DNA from: JACRBK01 sp964427955
Lineage (GTDB): Bacteria > Chloroflexota > Anaerolineae > Aggregatilineales > Aggregatilineaceae
DNA length: 13,830 nucleotides
Assembly (NCBI GenBank): GCA_964427955.1
Contig: CAYRWY010000123.1
Coordinates: 1 to 13,830, forward strand
Direction: 5' to 3'
Part shown: one piece after another, positions 7,893-12,503 of the stretch
Layout: every line of letters starts with the position of its first letter
Numbering within the stretch: the stretch's first letter is position 1
Position numbers and translations under genes: made by a program
Notes under the pieces: model-generated
The model's database searches: none
Told to the model about the DNA's origin: nothing
What the model saw: the letters and a program-made list of their open reading frames with translations, nothing else

Positions 7893-9044
7893 TTAATCTA
7901 CATCCATGACTTCGGTCTCAATCGTATCACGCCAAAGGGCCAGCTTGAAGCTGAACGTCGTGCCGACGCCTTCTTCGCTGGTAAACCAGATCCGCCCGCC
8001 CATCGCCTCGACTTCCATCTTGACGAGGTACAGGCCCAGCCCATAGCCGAACTGGGCGATAATCTTCGGCTGGCGCGCGCGCTGGAAAGGCATGAACACG
8101 CGCCCGGCCTCTTTCTCCCGGATACCATAGCCCTCATCCACCACATCGATCTGCACGCTGCGCGTTTTGGGCGACGTCGTGGCCCGCAGGGTGATCGGCG
8201 TGCCGGGATCGCTGTACATCAAGCTGTTACGCAGCAGATCGCGAAAGATGTAGGTCAGGTGCATTTTGCAGGCTGAGATGCGGGTCCCGTCCGGCACGTC
8301 AATCCGAATACGGTCGCGGTAATCCGTCTTGGGGTCCCAGTCTTCGACCAGCGGCGACTCGGCGATATCTTCCAGCAGGTCCTCCAAAAACTCGCCCAAG
8401 TCGATCAGTTTATTGTTGTTGCGCACGATTTGAATCAACTGGCCGGTGCGAATGTCCTCCAACCGCTGCAACAGGTCCATTAGCATTTCCAGCCGGTACA
8501 TGTGCACGGTCATGATCCCGGCGAAGCCTGCCACCTGCTTGCCGAGCGTCTCCGCCGTGGTCGAGGCATTCCGTTTGGCGACGATCTGCTTGATCAGTTC
8601 AGCATGGCCCCGTGTGCTGGTGATAGACATGCGCGCTTCCGAGCGAAAGGTGCTCATCAGCTCGGTGAGGGCGGACCAGTCCGGGCGCTCCAACGTGATC
8701 ATGGTGTAGATCGCCCCGTCGGTGCCATACAGGGCCGTGGCCCAACAGGGCGTGAATGATCCTGACAGGAACGTGTGAAACCGGACTGGCTGCGACTGGC
8801 GCAGCGCCTTGGCCCGGATTTCATCCGCCGCAGGCCGGTTCTCGCGCACGGCATCCAGCAGCATCGCCGCCGCGCGCCAGCCTTCCGCCCGGATCAGCAC
8901 CAGGTTGGCGCCCAGCAGCGTCCTGGCCGCCGCGTTGTCCAGGACCAGCCGGTCGGACGAGTCGAAAATAAGAACTCCCTGCCCTAACCCATCAAGAATG
9001 GCGCGAAAATTGAGGGCATCAGATAAAGGTTTCGTGTCAGCCAT
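7893..9044 (-). CDS. PAS-containing histidine-kinase-like sensor lacking the phosphoacceptor histidine
   Basis: This 383-residue protein has no membrane segments, so it should be cytoplasmic. A PAS-like domain covers about 10-120 (AILDGLGQGVLIFDSSDRLV). A two-helix DHp-like domain follows (about 125-205). The HATPase_c domain (about 250-370) is intact: N box FRDLLRNSLMYSDP (267-280), G1 box DEGYGI (303-308), F box VFMPF (316-320), G2 box GYGLGLYL (333-340). In the H box, SEARMSITSTRGHAEL aligns with the canonical HELRTPLTSIRGYAEL. S135 takes the place of the phosphorylated His, although E136, R138 and G146 are kept. GGAGG stands 4 bases before the ATG at 9044. It is the first gene of a three-gene unit. 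No response regulator is encoded in the window. Confidence 0.85.
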   Translation of the reverse strand: MADTKPLSDALNFRAILDGLGQGVLIFDSSDRLVLDNAAARTLLGANLVLIRAEGWRAAAMLLDAVRENRPAADEIRAKALRQSQPVRFHTFLSGSFTPCWATALYGTDGAIYTMITLERPDWSALTELMSTFRSEARMSITSTRGHAELIKQIVAKRNASTTAETLGKQVAGFAGIMTVHMYRLEMLMDLLQRLEDIRTGQLIQIVRNNNKLIDLGEFLEDLLEDIAESPLVEDWDPKTDYRDRIRIDVPDGTRISACKMHLTYIFRDLLRNSLMYSDPGTPITLRATTSPKTRSVQIDVVDEGYGIREKEAGRVFMPFQRARQPKIIAQFGYGLGLYLVKMEVEAMGGRIWFTSEEGVGTTFSFKLALWRDTIETEVMDVD

Positions 9045-9068
9045 AAAGCCTCCAGATTATTAGTGTTA

Positions 9069-9097
9069 ATTATCGTCAGCCTGACCAGTTTGTCCAA
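9069..9097 (-). promoter_or_regulatory. Sigma70-type promoter of the kinase / partner / SLBB-ComEA operon
   Basis: On the minus strand TTGGAC (9097-9092), a 17-base spacer and GATAAT (9074-9069) form a good promoter ending 24 bases before the kinase ATG. The leader is therefore very short. Confidence 0.7.
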
Positions 9098-9116
9098 TTC
9101 GTGTGACAACTTATGA

Positions 9117-9155
9117 ACAACAAAAAGCGGCAGCCCTGATTTCAGAGACTGCCGC
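9117..9155 (-). terminator. Intrinsic terminator of lysS
   Basis: On the minus strand GCGGCAG (9155-9149) pairs perfectly with CTGCCGC (9133-9127). The loop contains a further CTGA/TCAG pairing. The stem is followed directly by TTTTTGTTGTT. It lies 27 bases after the lysS stop. Confidence 0.85.
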
Positions 9156-9181
9156 CTGGATAACGAGTGAGTATTGGCGAT

Positions 9182-10705
9182 CTACCGTTCGCGCAGGTGG
9201 GGGAACAACAGCACCTCGCGGATCGTGCTCCGGTCGGTCAGCAGCATGACCAGCCGGTCCACCCCGATCCCGCAGCCGCCACAGGGCGGCATCCCGTAAC
9301 GCATCGCGCGCAGATAATCTTCGTCGATGGGGGTGGCTTCGTCGTCCTCAGCTTTGTAGAGGCGTCCCATCTCAAGGAAGCGCGACTCCTGATCGACCGG
9401 GTCATTCAACTCGGTGAAGGCGTTGCCCATCTCCATCCCGCCCACGAAGATCTCGAAACGCTCGACATGTTTGTCGTCGCCCGGGATGGCCTTCGCCAGC
9501 GGAGAAATATCGCGCGGATAGTCCATGACGAACGTGGGCTGGATCAGGTTCGGCTCGACCACATCGCCCAAGAGGTGATCGACCAGCTTCCCCCAGGTTT
9601 CATTCGGCGACGCTTCCAGTCCAGCGGCCTTGATGGCACCATACAGCGACGCCGCATCCTGGTGATCCATGTAGTCGATCCCGGAGTATTGCTTGATCGC
9701 GTCCCGGATCGTGATCCGGTTCCAGGGCGGCGCCAGGTTGATCGAGTGGCCCTGGAAGGTCACCGTCGAGCTGCCGGTCACCTGCTCGGCGGCATGAGCG
9801 ACCAGGCGCTCGGTCAGGTCCATCATGCCGTAATAATCCGTGTAGGCCTGGTAGAACTCCAACTGCGTGAATTCCGGGTTGTGTTTGAAGCTGACGCCTT
9901 CGTTACGGAAATCGCGCCCGATCTCGTACACCCCGTCGTACATGCCCACCAGCAGCCGCTTGAGGTAAAGCTCGAAGCTGATGCGCAGGAACAGGTCCTG
10001 ATGAAGCTGGTTATGGTGGGTGACGAAGGGACGGGCGGCGGCGCCACCATAGATCGGCTGCAAAATCGGCGTTTCGACTTCGAGCAACCCTTCGCCCTCG
10101 AGGAAAGAGCGCAGGGCGCTGATGATCCTGGCGCGCTGGCGGAAGACGATCCGCGTATCGGGATTGACGGCGAGATCGGCGTACCGCTGGCGATAGCGTT
10201 CTTCCGTGTCGCTGAACGCACCGTAACGCTCGACCGACCCGTCGTCGTTTACGCGCTCTTTGATGACCGGCAGGGGACTCAGTCCCTTGGAGAGCAGGGC
10301 CAACCCGCTGACCAGGACGCTGATCTCCCCCGCGCGGGTGCGCATCATCGTCCCGCTCGCCTGCACAAAATCGCCCAGGTCCAGATAGCGGCGTACCAGA
10401 TCGTAATCTTTTTCGCTCACGTTATCGATTCGGACGAAAAGCTGCAAACGCCCGACACCGTCTTCGATGTGGGCGAAATAGACTTTGCCTTTGAGATTCT
10501 GACGCACGACGCGCCCACACACGGTCACGGCGACCGGGGCCGGGGATTCGGCATTCTCCGCTTCGGCAGCCTCATAGGCGCGCACCGCGTCCGCCGAGGT
10601 ATGGGTACGCTGCACCCGGTTGGGATAGGCCGCGATCCCCTGCTCGTGCAACTCCTGCAATTTGCGATACCGGTCTTGTTCCGGGGTATTCGATGGTTCC
10701 CACAT
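9182..10705 (-). CDS. lysS: Lysyl-tRNA synthetase, class II
   Basis: LysS attaches lysine to tRNA-Lys in the cytoplasm, normally as a homodimer. The 507 residues cover an N-terminal OB-fold anticodon-binding domain (about 58-140, VTVCGRVVRQNLKGKVYFAHI). The class II catalytic core follows with motif 1 around 190-215, motif 2 YEIGRDFRNEGVSFKHNPEFTQLE split as 260-272 and 273-283, and motif 3 GCGIGVDRLVMLLTD (477-491). GGAAARPFVTHHN (220-232) and GGMEMGNAFTELNDP (422-436) are typical of LysRS. Two small oddities are an extra stretch of about 12 residues around 149-162 before RYRQRYADL, and Lys274 where bacterial enzymes usually have Arg before HNPEFT. The ATG at 10705 follows GAGGAG at 12 bases and an AGG at 5. 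No promoter was seen in the 99-base gap from greA, so co-transcription with greA is likely. Confidence 0.97.
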   Translation of the reverse strand: MWEPSNTPEQDRYRKLQELHEQGIAAYPNRVQRTHTSADAVRAYEAAEAENAESPAPVAVTVCGRVVRQNLKGKVYFAHIEDGVGRLQLFVRIDNVSEKDYDLVRRYLDLGDFVQASGTMMRTRAGEISVLVSGLALLSKGLSPLPVIKERVNDDGSVERYGAFSDTEERYRQRYADLAVNPDTRIVFRQRARIISALRSFLEGEGLLEVETPILQPIYGGAAARPFVTHHNQLHQDLFLRISFELYLKRLLVGMYDGVYEIGRDFRNEGVSFKHNPEFTQLEFYQAYTDYYGMMDLTERLVAHAAEQVTGSSTVTFQGHSINLAPPWNRITIRDAIKQYSGIDYMDHQDAASLYGAIKAAGLEASPNETWGKLVDHLLGDVVEPNLIQPTFVMDYPRDISPLAKAIPGDDKHVERFEIFVGGMEMGNAFTELNDPVDQESRFLEMGRLYKAEDDEATPIDEDYLRAMRYGMPPCGGCGIGVDRLVMLLTDRSTIREVLLFPHLRER

Positions 10706-10736
10706 GGACCTGGACTTCTCCTCAATATCATCCCTA

Positions 10737-10773
10737 CAAAAGAATGCCCATGCTAGCGGGCGCTGGCATGGGC
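10737..10773 (-). terminator. Hairpin terminator between greA and lysS
   Basis: On the minus strand GCCCATGC (10773-10766) pairs with GCATGGGC (10753-10746). An inner AGCG/CGCT stem is present, and ATTCTTTTG follows. It would end greA transcripts but is likely partial, because lysS downstream shows no promoter of its own. Confidence 0.75.
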
Positions 10774-10804
10774 AAAGAAAGCAGACCGCTAAGGTTGTCT
10801 GATT

Positions 10805-11278
10805 CTATTCGATAGCCTTGATTTCAAACACGATCTCGCCATCCGGCGCTTCAACGACCACGCGATCCCCAATATGGTGATCCATCAGGGCGCGACCCAG
10901 CGGGCTTTTGTGCGAGATTTTGCCCGAGCGCGGGTTAGCTTCGGCAGCGCCCACCAGATAGTAAATCTCGGTGTGGTCGGTCCCTTTTTCCTGGATGGTG
11001 ACTTTGTCGCCCAGCCCCACCGTATCTTTGGGGCCATACTGGTCGATGATCTGCGCATTGCTCAGGATCATCTCCAGCCGCATGATTTCGCCCTCGATGA
11101 AGGCCTGCTCGTTCTTGGCATCCTCGTATTCGGCATTTTCGACCAGTTCGCCGCCCTCTTCCAGAGCAAGACGTAACCGTTCAGCAACTTCTTGACGCCG
11201 GACATTGCGTAGATAGGTCAGTCTTTCTTCGTATTCTTTCAGACCTTGTGGCGTCAGGTAGTGGATTTCATCCATCAT
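10805..11278 (-). CDS. greA: Transcription elongation factor GreA
   Basis: GreA enters the secondary channel of RNA polymerase and stimulates cleavage of backtracked RNA. The 157 residues from the chosen start show an N-terminal coiled coil (about 10-75) with the tip EEGGELVENAEYEDAKNEQ (40-58). A C-terminal FKBP-like domain follows (about 84-155) with SHKSPLGRALMDHHIGD and VVVEAPDGEIVFEIKAIE. The catalytic acidic pair at the tip is E44/E47, where enterobacterial GreA has Asp then Glu, so the acid is conserved. The start needs care. GTG at 11284, ATG at 11278 and ATG at 11275 are in frame, and AGAGGAG (11290-11284) overlaps the GTG, so the start is 11278 or 11275. The gene is first in a probable greA-lysS unit and has a leader with two terminator-like hairpins. 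Confidence 0.96.
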   Translation of the reverse strand: MMDEIHYLTPQGLKEYEERLTYLRNVRRQEVAERLRLALEEGGELVENAEYEDAKNEQAFIEGEIMRLEMILSNAQIIDQYGPKDTVGLGDKVTIQEKGTDHTEIYYLVGAAEANPRSGKISHKSPLGRALMDHHIGDRVVVEAPDGEIVFEIKAIE

Positions 11279-11283
11279 CCCCA

Positions 11284-11290
11284 CTCCTCT
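11284..11290 (-). promoter_or_regulatory. Ribosome-binding site deciding the greA start
   Basis: AGAGGAG on the minus strand is a strong Shine-Dalgarno. It covers the first base of the in-frame GTG at 11284 and is 5 bases from ATG 11278 and 8 from ATG 11275. This rules out the GTG start. Confidence 0.8.
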
Positions 11291-11323
11291 ATCGTAGCAC
11301 CTGGCTTATGCTGCTAAAACTAC

Positions 11324-11346
11324 AAAAACACAGCCTGCGCTGTGTT
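11324..11346 (-). terminator. Terminator-like hairpin 2 in the greA leader
   Basis: On the minus strand AACACAGC (11346-11339) pairs perfectly with GCTGTGTT (11334-11327) around a GCAG loop, and the T-run TTTTT (11328-11324) begins inside the stem base. It lies about 46 bases before the greA start, so it could attenuate greA. Confidence 0.65.
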
Positions 11347-11369
11347 AGGGTGTCATGCTGCCAAACCAT

Positions 11370-11399
11370 AAAAAATAAGAGACCGCCGCAGGGCGATCT
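11370..11399 (-). terminator. Terminator-like hairpin 1 in the greA leader
   Basis: On the minus strand AGATCGCC (11399-11392) pairs with GGCGGTCT (11387-11380), with one G-U pair and loop CTGC. CTTA and six T (11375-11370) follow. It starts about 20 bases after the predicted greA transcription start, so terminated transcripts would be only about 50 bases long. Confidence 0.6.
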
Positions 11400-11425
11400 G
11401 GGAGTGTATTTACGTAAGCTGCCAC

Positions 11426-11454
11426 ATCATAGCATAGTTTAACACACTTGTAAA
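11426..11454 (-). promoter_or_regulatory. Sigma70-type promoter of greA
   Basis: On the minus strand TTTACA (11454-11449), a 17-base spacer and TATGAT (11431-11426) form a good promoter. Transcription would begin near 11419, giving a leader of about 140 bases with two hairpins before greA. Confidence 0.75.
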
Positions 11455-11461
11455 GCTAGAG

Positions 11462-11474
11462 TAGAACGGTTCTA
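11462..11474. repeat. 13-base palindrome between the divergent greA and T-box promoters
   Basis: TAGAAC, a central G and GTTCTA form perfect 6-base arms. The site begins 8 bases upstream of the greA -35 and ends 20 bases before the T-box -35. It is placed where a dimeric regulator could act on both, but no regulator is identified and it could be chance. Confidence 0.4.
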
Positions 11475-11494
11475 TGGACCTTACAGAAAAAGCC

Positions 11495-11523
11495 TTGACA
11501 AGCGACGCGCCCGCCGTTAGAAT
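11495..11523 (+). promoter_or_regulatory. Near-consensus sigma70-type promoter of the T-box / tRNA-Ala / leuS transcript
   Basis: TTGACA (11495-11500), a 17-base spacer and TAGAAT (11518-11523) match consensus except for one base. The transcription start should be near 11530, just before the T-box leader. No other credible promoter was seen ahead of the tRNA or leuS. Confidence 0.85.
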
Positions 11524-11735
11524 GTGCGCACTTAACAATTCAGCCTGTGCCAACAGCCGGGAACGGAAGTAGTAAGCCATCATTGCAGAGAGCCGGAGAG
11601 CGTGGAAATCCGGCAGGTGCCCCAATGAGCGCCAGGGCTGAACTCGTCCGGGAGCTGCATCGCCGAACAGAGTAGGCGGTGCCGGGTACGCCCGTTACAT
11701 GCGTATAGAGTGGATGGCACACCACAGCAAGACCT

Positions 11736-11808
11736 GGGCCCGTAGCTCAATTGGGAGAGCGCCACAATGGCATTGTGGAGGTCAAGGGTTCGAACCCCTT
11801 CGGGTCCA
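11736..11808 (+). tRNA. tRNA-Ala, anticodon GGC
   Basis: The cloverleaf is complete. The acceptor GGGCCCG pairs with CGGGTCC. The D arm is GCTC/GAGC with loop AATTGGGA. The anticodon stem is CCACA/TGTGG with loop ATGGCAT, anticodon GGC at 11769-11771. The variable loop is AGGTC, the T arm AAGGG/CCCTT with loop TTCGAAC, and the discriminator is A73. The G3-U70 pair is the alanine identity element, and A32-U38 is typical of tRNA-Ala(GGC). CCA is not encoded (CTC follows), so it must be added. The gene has no promoter of its own and sits between stem II and the antiterminator of the T-box. It would therefore be cut from the leader transcript by RNase P and a 3' nuclease. TTTTT at 11812-11816 follows shortly after. 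Confidence 0.96.
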
Positions 11809-11836
11809 CTCTTTTTACATCATCGTCGCCATCAAC

Positions 11837-11869
11837 CAGGGTGGTACCGCGGAGTCCTCTTCGTCCCTG
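11837..11869 (+). promoter_or_regulatory. T-box antiterminator
   Basis: CAGGG (11837-11841) can pair with CCCTG (11865-11869), enclosing the conserved TGGTACCGCGG bulge and helix. TGGT at 11842-11845 is the part expected to pair with the uncharged tRNA end. The TCCCTG strand is shared with the terminator, which makes the two structures mutually exclusive. Confidence 0.85.
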
Positions 11870-11902
11870 ATCGACCAGGGAAGTTACTGAAGAGGATTTT
11901 TT
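11855..11902 (+). terminator. T-box regulated intrinsic terminator
   Basis: The outer stem TCCTCTTC (11855-11862) pairs perfectly with GAAGAGGA (11889-11896). The inner stem TCCCTG (11864-11869) pairs with CAGGGA (11876-11881). Six T (11897-11902) and further T-rich sequence follow. Confidence 0.9.
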
Positions 11903-11960
11903 ATTTATTTTTAAGGTTCATGAGAGCCATTTTAGTGTAGAGTCTACTGTATACGCAGCA

Positions 11961-12144
11961 TTCAGGTTAGTCGAGTACGCCCTGTGAAAGAAGGGACTCT
12001 GATGGCTAAAACGAAATCCCGCTCTCTGTTGGAACGGTTGCAAGCATTGCTTGACGCTCTCGACAAGGCACTTAGCCCGCGCCAGCCTGCTCCCGCCCCG
12101 GTTCCGGTGCGCAGCGAGAAGGAACGCCGCTGAACTAACCTGAA
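11961..12144. repeat. Perfect 11-base inverted repeat flanking the 43-residue ORF
   Basis: TTCAGGTTAGT (11961-11971) is the exact reverse complement of ACTAACCTGAA (12134-12144). The left arm is 30 bases before the ORF start and the right arm begins at the base after its stop codon. In RNA this would form a long-range stem enclosing the ORF. In DNA it resembles the ends of a tiny 184-base element, but I see no target-site duplication. Confidence 0.6.
12002..12133 (+). CDS. Small protein, 43 residues, amphipathic helix with a Pro-rich tail
   Basis: The ORF reads MAKTKSRS, a Leu-rich helix (LLERLQALLDALDKALS, about 9-25), PRQPAPAPVPV, then the charged end RSEKERR. AGAAGGG stands 6 bases before the ATG, a credible ribosome site. 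Seven leucine codons of four kinds fall in the first 25 codons, with no tandem run long enough to argue for classical peptide attenuation. The leucines are spaced so that they would line one face of a helix, suggesting a self-associating or membrane-surface peptide. It is the first ORF after the T-box terminator, so its expression should follow leucine-tRNA charging. I know no homologue. It could be a real small protein, a leader peptide, or chance; the ribosome site and composition favour translation. Confidence 0.5.
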   Translation: MAKTKSRSLLERLQALLDALDKALSPRQPAPAPVPVRSEKERR

Positions 12145-12238
12145 CGTGTGATCGACCGGTAGGCACGCGGAGCGGACAGGCATGGATGACTGGCCGGACC
12201 ATTGACCGCGCTTACTGGAGTAGGTTCATAAGAAGCTG

Positions 12239-12299
12239 ATCGGCCCAAAGGTTCGGCAAGCGAGTGAGTTTGCCGGGTTAATTTGGGCCGATGTGTTTT
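12239..12299 (+). terminator. Long hairpin with a short U-rich tail, possible second terminator upstream of leuS
   Basis: ATCGGCCCAAA (12239-12249) pairs perfectly with TTTGGGCCGAT (12282-12292). An inner CGGCAA/TTGCCG stem (12254-12259 with 12270-12275) is present, and GTGTTTTC follows. The stem is strong but the T-run is short (four) and begins two bases late. It may be a terminator, a processing or stability hairpin, or part of an attenuator. The stretch 12145-12238 before it shows nothing I can name. Confidence 0.5.
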
Positions 12300-12308
12300 C
12301 ATCATAAA

Positions 12309-12315
12309 GGAGGGA
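12309..12315 (+). promoter_or_regulatory. Strong Shine-Dalgarno of the 33-residue ORF
   Basis: AAAGGAGGG (12306-12314) is one of the best ribosome sites in the window, 7 bases before ATG 12322. GGAGGGA can pair with TCCCTTC at 12345-12351 and 12364-12370 (one G-U each), and GGAGGG with CCCTCC at 12377-12382, so it could be masked by downstream RNA. Confidence 0.6.
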
Positions 12316-12321
12316 TCGCTA

Positions 12322-12423
12322 ATGAATAGACCAAGCATTAAGTCTCCCTTCGCGGGTATTGTCTCCCTTCTCGCGGCCCTCCGGGTATATGGCGTGTTCC
12401 GTTCTGCCGGATTTCAGTCGTAG
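12322..12423 (+). CDS. Small ORF of 33 residues just upstream of leuS, candidate leader peptide
   Basis: The peptide begins MNRPSIKSPFAGIVSLLAAL and ends RVYGVFRSAGFQS. The start is supported by a very strong Shine-Dalgarno at ideal spacing, so translation is likely despite the short length. The middle is hydrophobic (FAGIVSLLAAL, about 10-20). It has three leucine codons (CTT, CTC, CTC at 16, 17 and 20), a weak basis for a leucine-sensing leader peptide. It ends 80 bases before leuS in another frame. Between them is a hairpin (12435-12461) but no U-tract. Two copies of GTCTCCCTTC, 19 bases apart, lie inside it. It may be a leader peptide controlling leuS RNA folding or a small hydrophobic protein; no homologue is known to me. 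Confidence 0.5.
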   Translation: MNRPSIKSPFAGIVSLLAALRVYGVFRSAGFQS

Positions 12424-12434
12424 CGGTTTGAACA

Positions 12435-12461
12435 CAAATGCGGCAAGCTTAGTGCCGTTTG
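12435..12461 (+). other. Hairpin in the leuS 5' untranslated region
   Basis: CAAA/TTTG (12435-12438 with 12458-12461) and CGGCA/TGCCG (12441-12445 with 12453-12457) form a stem with a bulged TG and loop AGCTTAG. No T-run follows, so it is not a terminator. It lies 42 bases before the leuS ATG and may matter for folding or stability. Confidence 0.4.
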
Positions 12462-12503
12462 AGTCCTGCAACACCGATCAATCAATCACGGAGCAAAACA
12501 GCG

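Larger units (their letters stand above)
11541..11902 (+). promoter_or_regulatory. T-box riboswitch (probable leucine specificity) with an embedded tRNA gene
   Basis: T-box leaders sense the charging of a cognate tRNA. Stem I reads the anticodon, and an uncharged CCA end stabilises an antiterminator. Stem I spans about 11554-11657 (basal CAGC/GCTG). It holds the loop-E type AGTAGTAAG (11569-11577), a TCATTG/CAATGA helix (11580-11585 with 11623-11628), the conserved CAGAGAG (11586-11592) and the distal helix GCCGGA/TCCGGC. On its 3' side GAACTCG (11640-11646) gives CTC as the probable specifier, a leucine codon followed by a purine. The stem II region contains GAACAGAGTAGG (11665-11676) and CCGTTA (11692-11697). 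The T-box itself is AGGGTGGTACCGCGG (11838-11852). Its TGGT bulge suits a tRNA with A73, as in tRNA-Leu. leuS follows about 600 bases later. The tRNA-Ala gene lies inside the linker. Confidence 0.85.

Noticed and set aside
9167..10756. A 529-codon open frame on the plus strand opposite lysS
   Set aside because: It lies antisense to an unmistakable lysS. It is open because of GC-rich codon bias, has no ribosome site, and its composition (many His, Arg, Gln, Asp) is that of a mirror frame.
11282..11284. GTG start for greA
   Set aside because: The Shine-Dalgarno AGAGGAG overlaps it; ATG 11278 or 11275 has proper spacing.
11462..11474. LexA/DinR box
   Set aside because: The GAAC and GTTC halves are separated by one base rather than the four of the Firmicute-type box.
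11541..11700. SRP (4.5S-like) RNA gene upstream of the tRNA
   Set aside because: The sequence lacks the SRP domain IV tetraloop and internal loop pattern, while the T-box stem I elements and downstream antiterminator explain it.
11704..11709. TATAGA as the -10 of an independent tRNA-Ala promoter
   Set aside because: No -35-like hexamer is found at 16-18 bases upstream, and the hexamer lies within the T-box linker.
11699..11890. A 63-codon open frame across the tRNA and T-box
   Set aside because: It runs through a full tRNA gene and riboswitch elements and has no ribosome site.
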